Shown in pieces: positions 63,089 to 64,000 of a DNA stretch of 64,000 bases (its first letter is position 1; every line of letters begins with the position of its first letter). The notes under the pieces are model-generated. The model saw only the letters and a program-made list of their open reading frames with translations. It ran no database searches and had not been told where the DNA came from. A program made the position numbers and the translations under genes. The DNA is taken from the NCBI RefSeq assembly GCF_009708175.1, contig NZ_WMBB01000004.1, positions 372,001 to 436,000 on the forward strand. Reading direction: 5' to 3'. This stretch comes from Nocardia aurantiaca. GTDB lineage: Bacteria; Actinomycetota; Actinomycetes; Mycobacteriales; Mycobacteriaceae.

Positions 63089-64000
63089 GCGGGATCCTTT
63101 CCGAACAGGCTGCGGGCGGCCCCGGCGGTGACGACCGACCCGGTGATGACTATGCCCGCACCGGAGACCAGTTCGCCGTCCTCCCCGCCCTCGGCGAGGG
63201 CGATGGCGGTCTCGATGGCGTCGGCCAGGTCGTGGGCGACGGCCACGCGTTCGTCGCCGAAGCGCTGGACGGCGAGGTTGGCCAGATCGTCGACGGGCAG
63301 GGCGCGCGGGGAGCCGTTCTCGGTGACGACGATCTCGTCGAAGACCGGTTCGAGGGCGTCGAGGATGCCGCCGGCGTCCTTGTCGCCGAGCACCGCGATC
63401 ACACCCACCAGTTTGCGGAAGTCGAATTCACTGGTCAATGTGGCCGCCAGCGCCTTGGCACCGTGCGGGTTGTGGGCGGCGTCGATGAAGATGGTGGGCG
63501 CGCTGCGCATACGCTCCATCCGGCCGGGACTGACGGCATTGGCGAATCCGGCTCGCACAGCGTCCATATCGAGCTGTCGGGACGCGCCCGCGCCGAAGAA
63601 CGCCTCGACCGCGGCCAGCGCGAGGACCGCGTTGCGGGCCTGGTGCTCGCCGTGCATGGGCAGGAAGATCTCGTCGTAGACGCCACCGAGCCCTTGCAGT
63701 TCCAGCATCTGCCCGCCGATGGCGACACGGCGCGAAACCACCTGGAACTCCGAGCCCTCGCGCGCCACGGCCGCGTCCACCTCGACGGCGCGGCGCAGCA
63801 GGACGTCCATGACCTCGGGTTCCTGCTGGGCGATGACGGCGACGGTCTCGCGCGGGGAAAGCTCGTCCTCGACGGCCTTCTTGATGATCCCGGCCTTCTC
63901 CCCCGCGATGGCGGCGAGGTCGGGGCCGAGGAATTCGGTGTGGTCCAGGCCGATCGGGGTGATGACGGCGACCTGGCCGTCGATCACATTGGTGGCGTCC
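63085..64000 (-). CDS. folC: Folylpolyglutamate/dihydrofolate synthase, 3' part
   Basis: The C-terminal 305 residues; the gene continues beyond base 64000. Visible motifs are ITPIGLDHTEFLG with EKAGIIK, the Mur-ligase middle (MHGEHQARNAVLALAAVEAF) and C-terminal FIDAAHNPHGAKALAATL. It adds glutamates to folates. The N-terminal ATP-binding loop is outside the window. Coupled to DUF4233. Confidence 0.94.
   Translation of the reverse strand, partial: DATNVIDGQVAVITPIGLDHTEFLGPDLAAIAGEKAGIIKKAVEDELSPRETVAVIAQQEPEVMDVLLRRAVEVDAAVAREGSEFQVVSRRVAIGGQMLELQGLGGVYDEIFLPMHGEHQARNAVLALAAVEAFFGAGASRQLDMDAVRAGFANAVSPGRMERMRSAPTIFIDAAHNPHGAKALAATLTSEFDFRKLVGVIAVLGDKDAGGILDALEPVFDEIVVTENGSPRALPVDDLANLAVQRFGDERVAVAHDLADAIETAIALAEGGEDGELVSGAGIVITGSVVTAGAARSLFGKDPA

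Overview
The window is about 64 kb of very GC-rich DNA from a mycolic-acid actinomycete, most likely Nocardia or a close relative such as Rhodococcus. The evidence is the folC / DUF4233 / ndk / rne / (58 kb gap genes) / rplU / rpmA / obgE / proB order on the minus strand, the mycobacterial-type Sdh1 succinate dehydrogenase operon, the steroid-catabolism families (HsaA-, HsaD-, FadD3- and KstD-like), a Ddn-like deazaflavin protein, DUF4254 and DUF5313 proteins, and the frequent GTG starts. I saw no rRNA, tRNA, CRISPR array, transposase or phage gene.

Layout. 0-8 kb: the 3' part of a large LuxR-type regulator, small hypothetical genes, a DinB-like protein, a coupled HsaA-like monooxygenase and HsaD-like hydrolase, and a membrane hydrolase with a hexapeptide-repeat N-terminus. 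8-14 kb: a LysR regulator with a KstR-type box, an FAD steroid/fumarate-reductase-type dehydrogenase, an epimerase-phosphohistidine-domain fusion and a secreted tyrosine phosphatase. 14-18 kb: a sugar module (GH172/DUF2961 glycosidase, polyol dehydrogenase, xylulokinase). 18-22 kb: OsmC, O-acetylhomoserine sulfhydrylase, a VOC protein with its TipA-type MerR regulator, and a Ddn-like protein. 22-26 kb: a second sugar operon (beta-propeller glycosidase, FucI-type isomerase, FGGY kinase). 26-31 kb: sdhCAB with a divergent LysR gene, followed by decayed aldo/keto reductase and aldehyde dehydrogenase remnants. 31-34 kb: a truncated-architecture pyruvate phosphate dikinase overlapping a tyrosine phosphatase gene. 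34-42 kb: a steroid-like catabolic block with a FadD3-type ligase, four SDR genes, a KstD-like dehydrogenase and an HSL-family esterase. 42-53 kb: regulators (MarR, TetR), rtcB, a deletion scar joining two gene remnants, a RecQ-phosphoribosyltransferase fusion, a methyltransferase and DUF4254. 53-64 kb: housekeeping genes.

How the genes fit together. The two sugar modules together hold glycosidases, an isomerase, a polyol dehydrogenase and two pentulose-type kinases, so they could form a pentose (possibly D-arabinose) salvage route into the pentose phosphate pathway; this is inference. The 34-42 kb block, together with the HsaA/HsaD-like pair, suggests degradation of a steroid or steroid-like polycycle, though no complete ring-cleavage set is present. 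Twice in the window a gene with a PEP-utilising phosphohistidine domain is followed directly by a tyrosine/lipid phosphatase with the HCxAGKDRTG loop, a pairing I do not recognise as described. A near-perfect 10-bp hairpin covers the Shine-Dalgarno sequence of rne.
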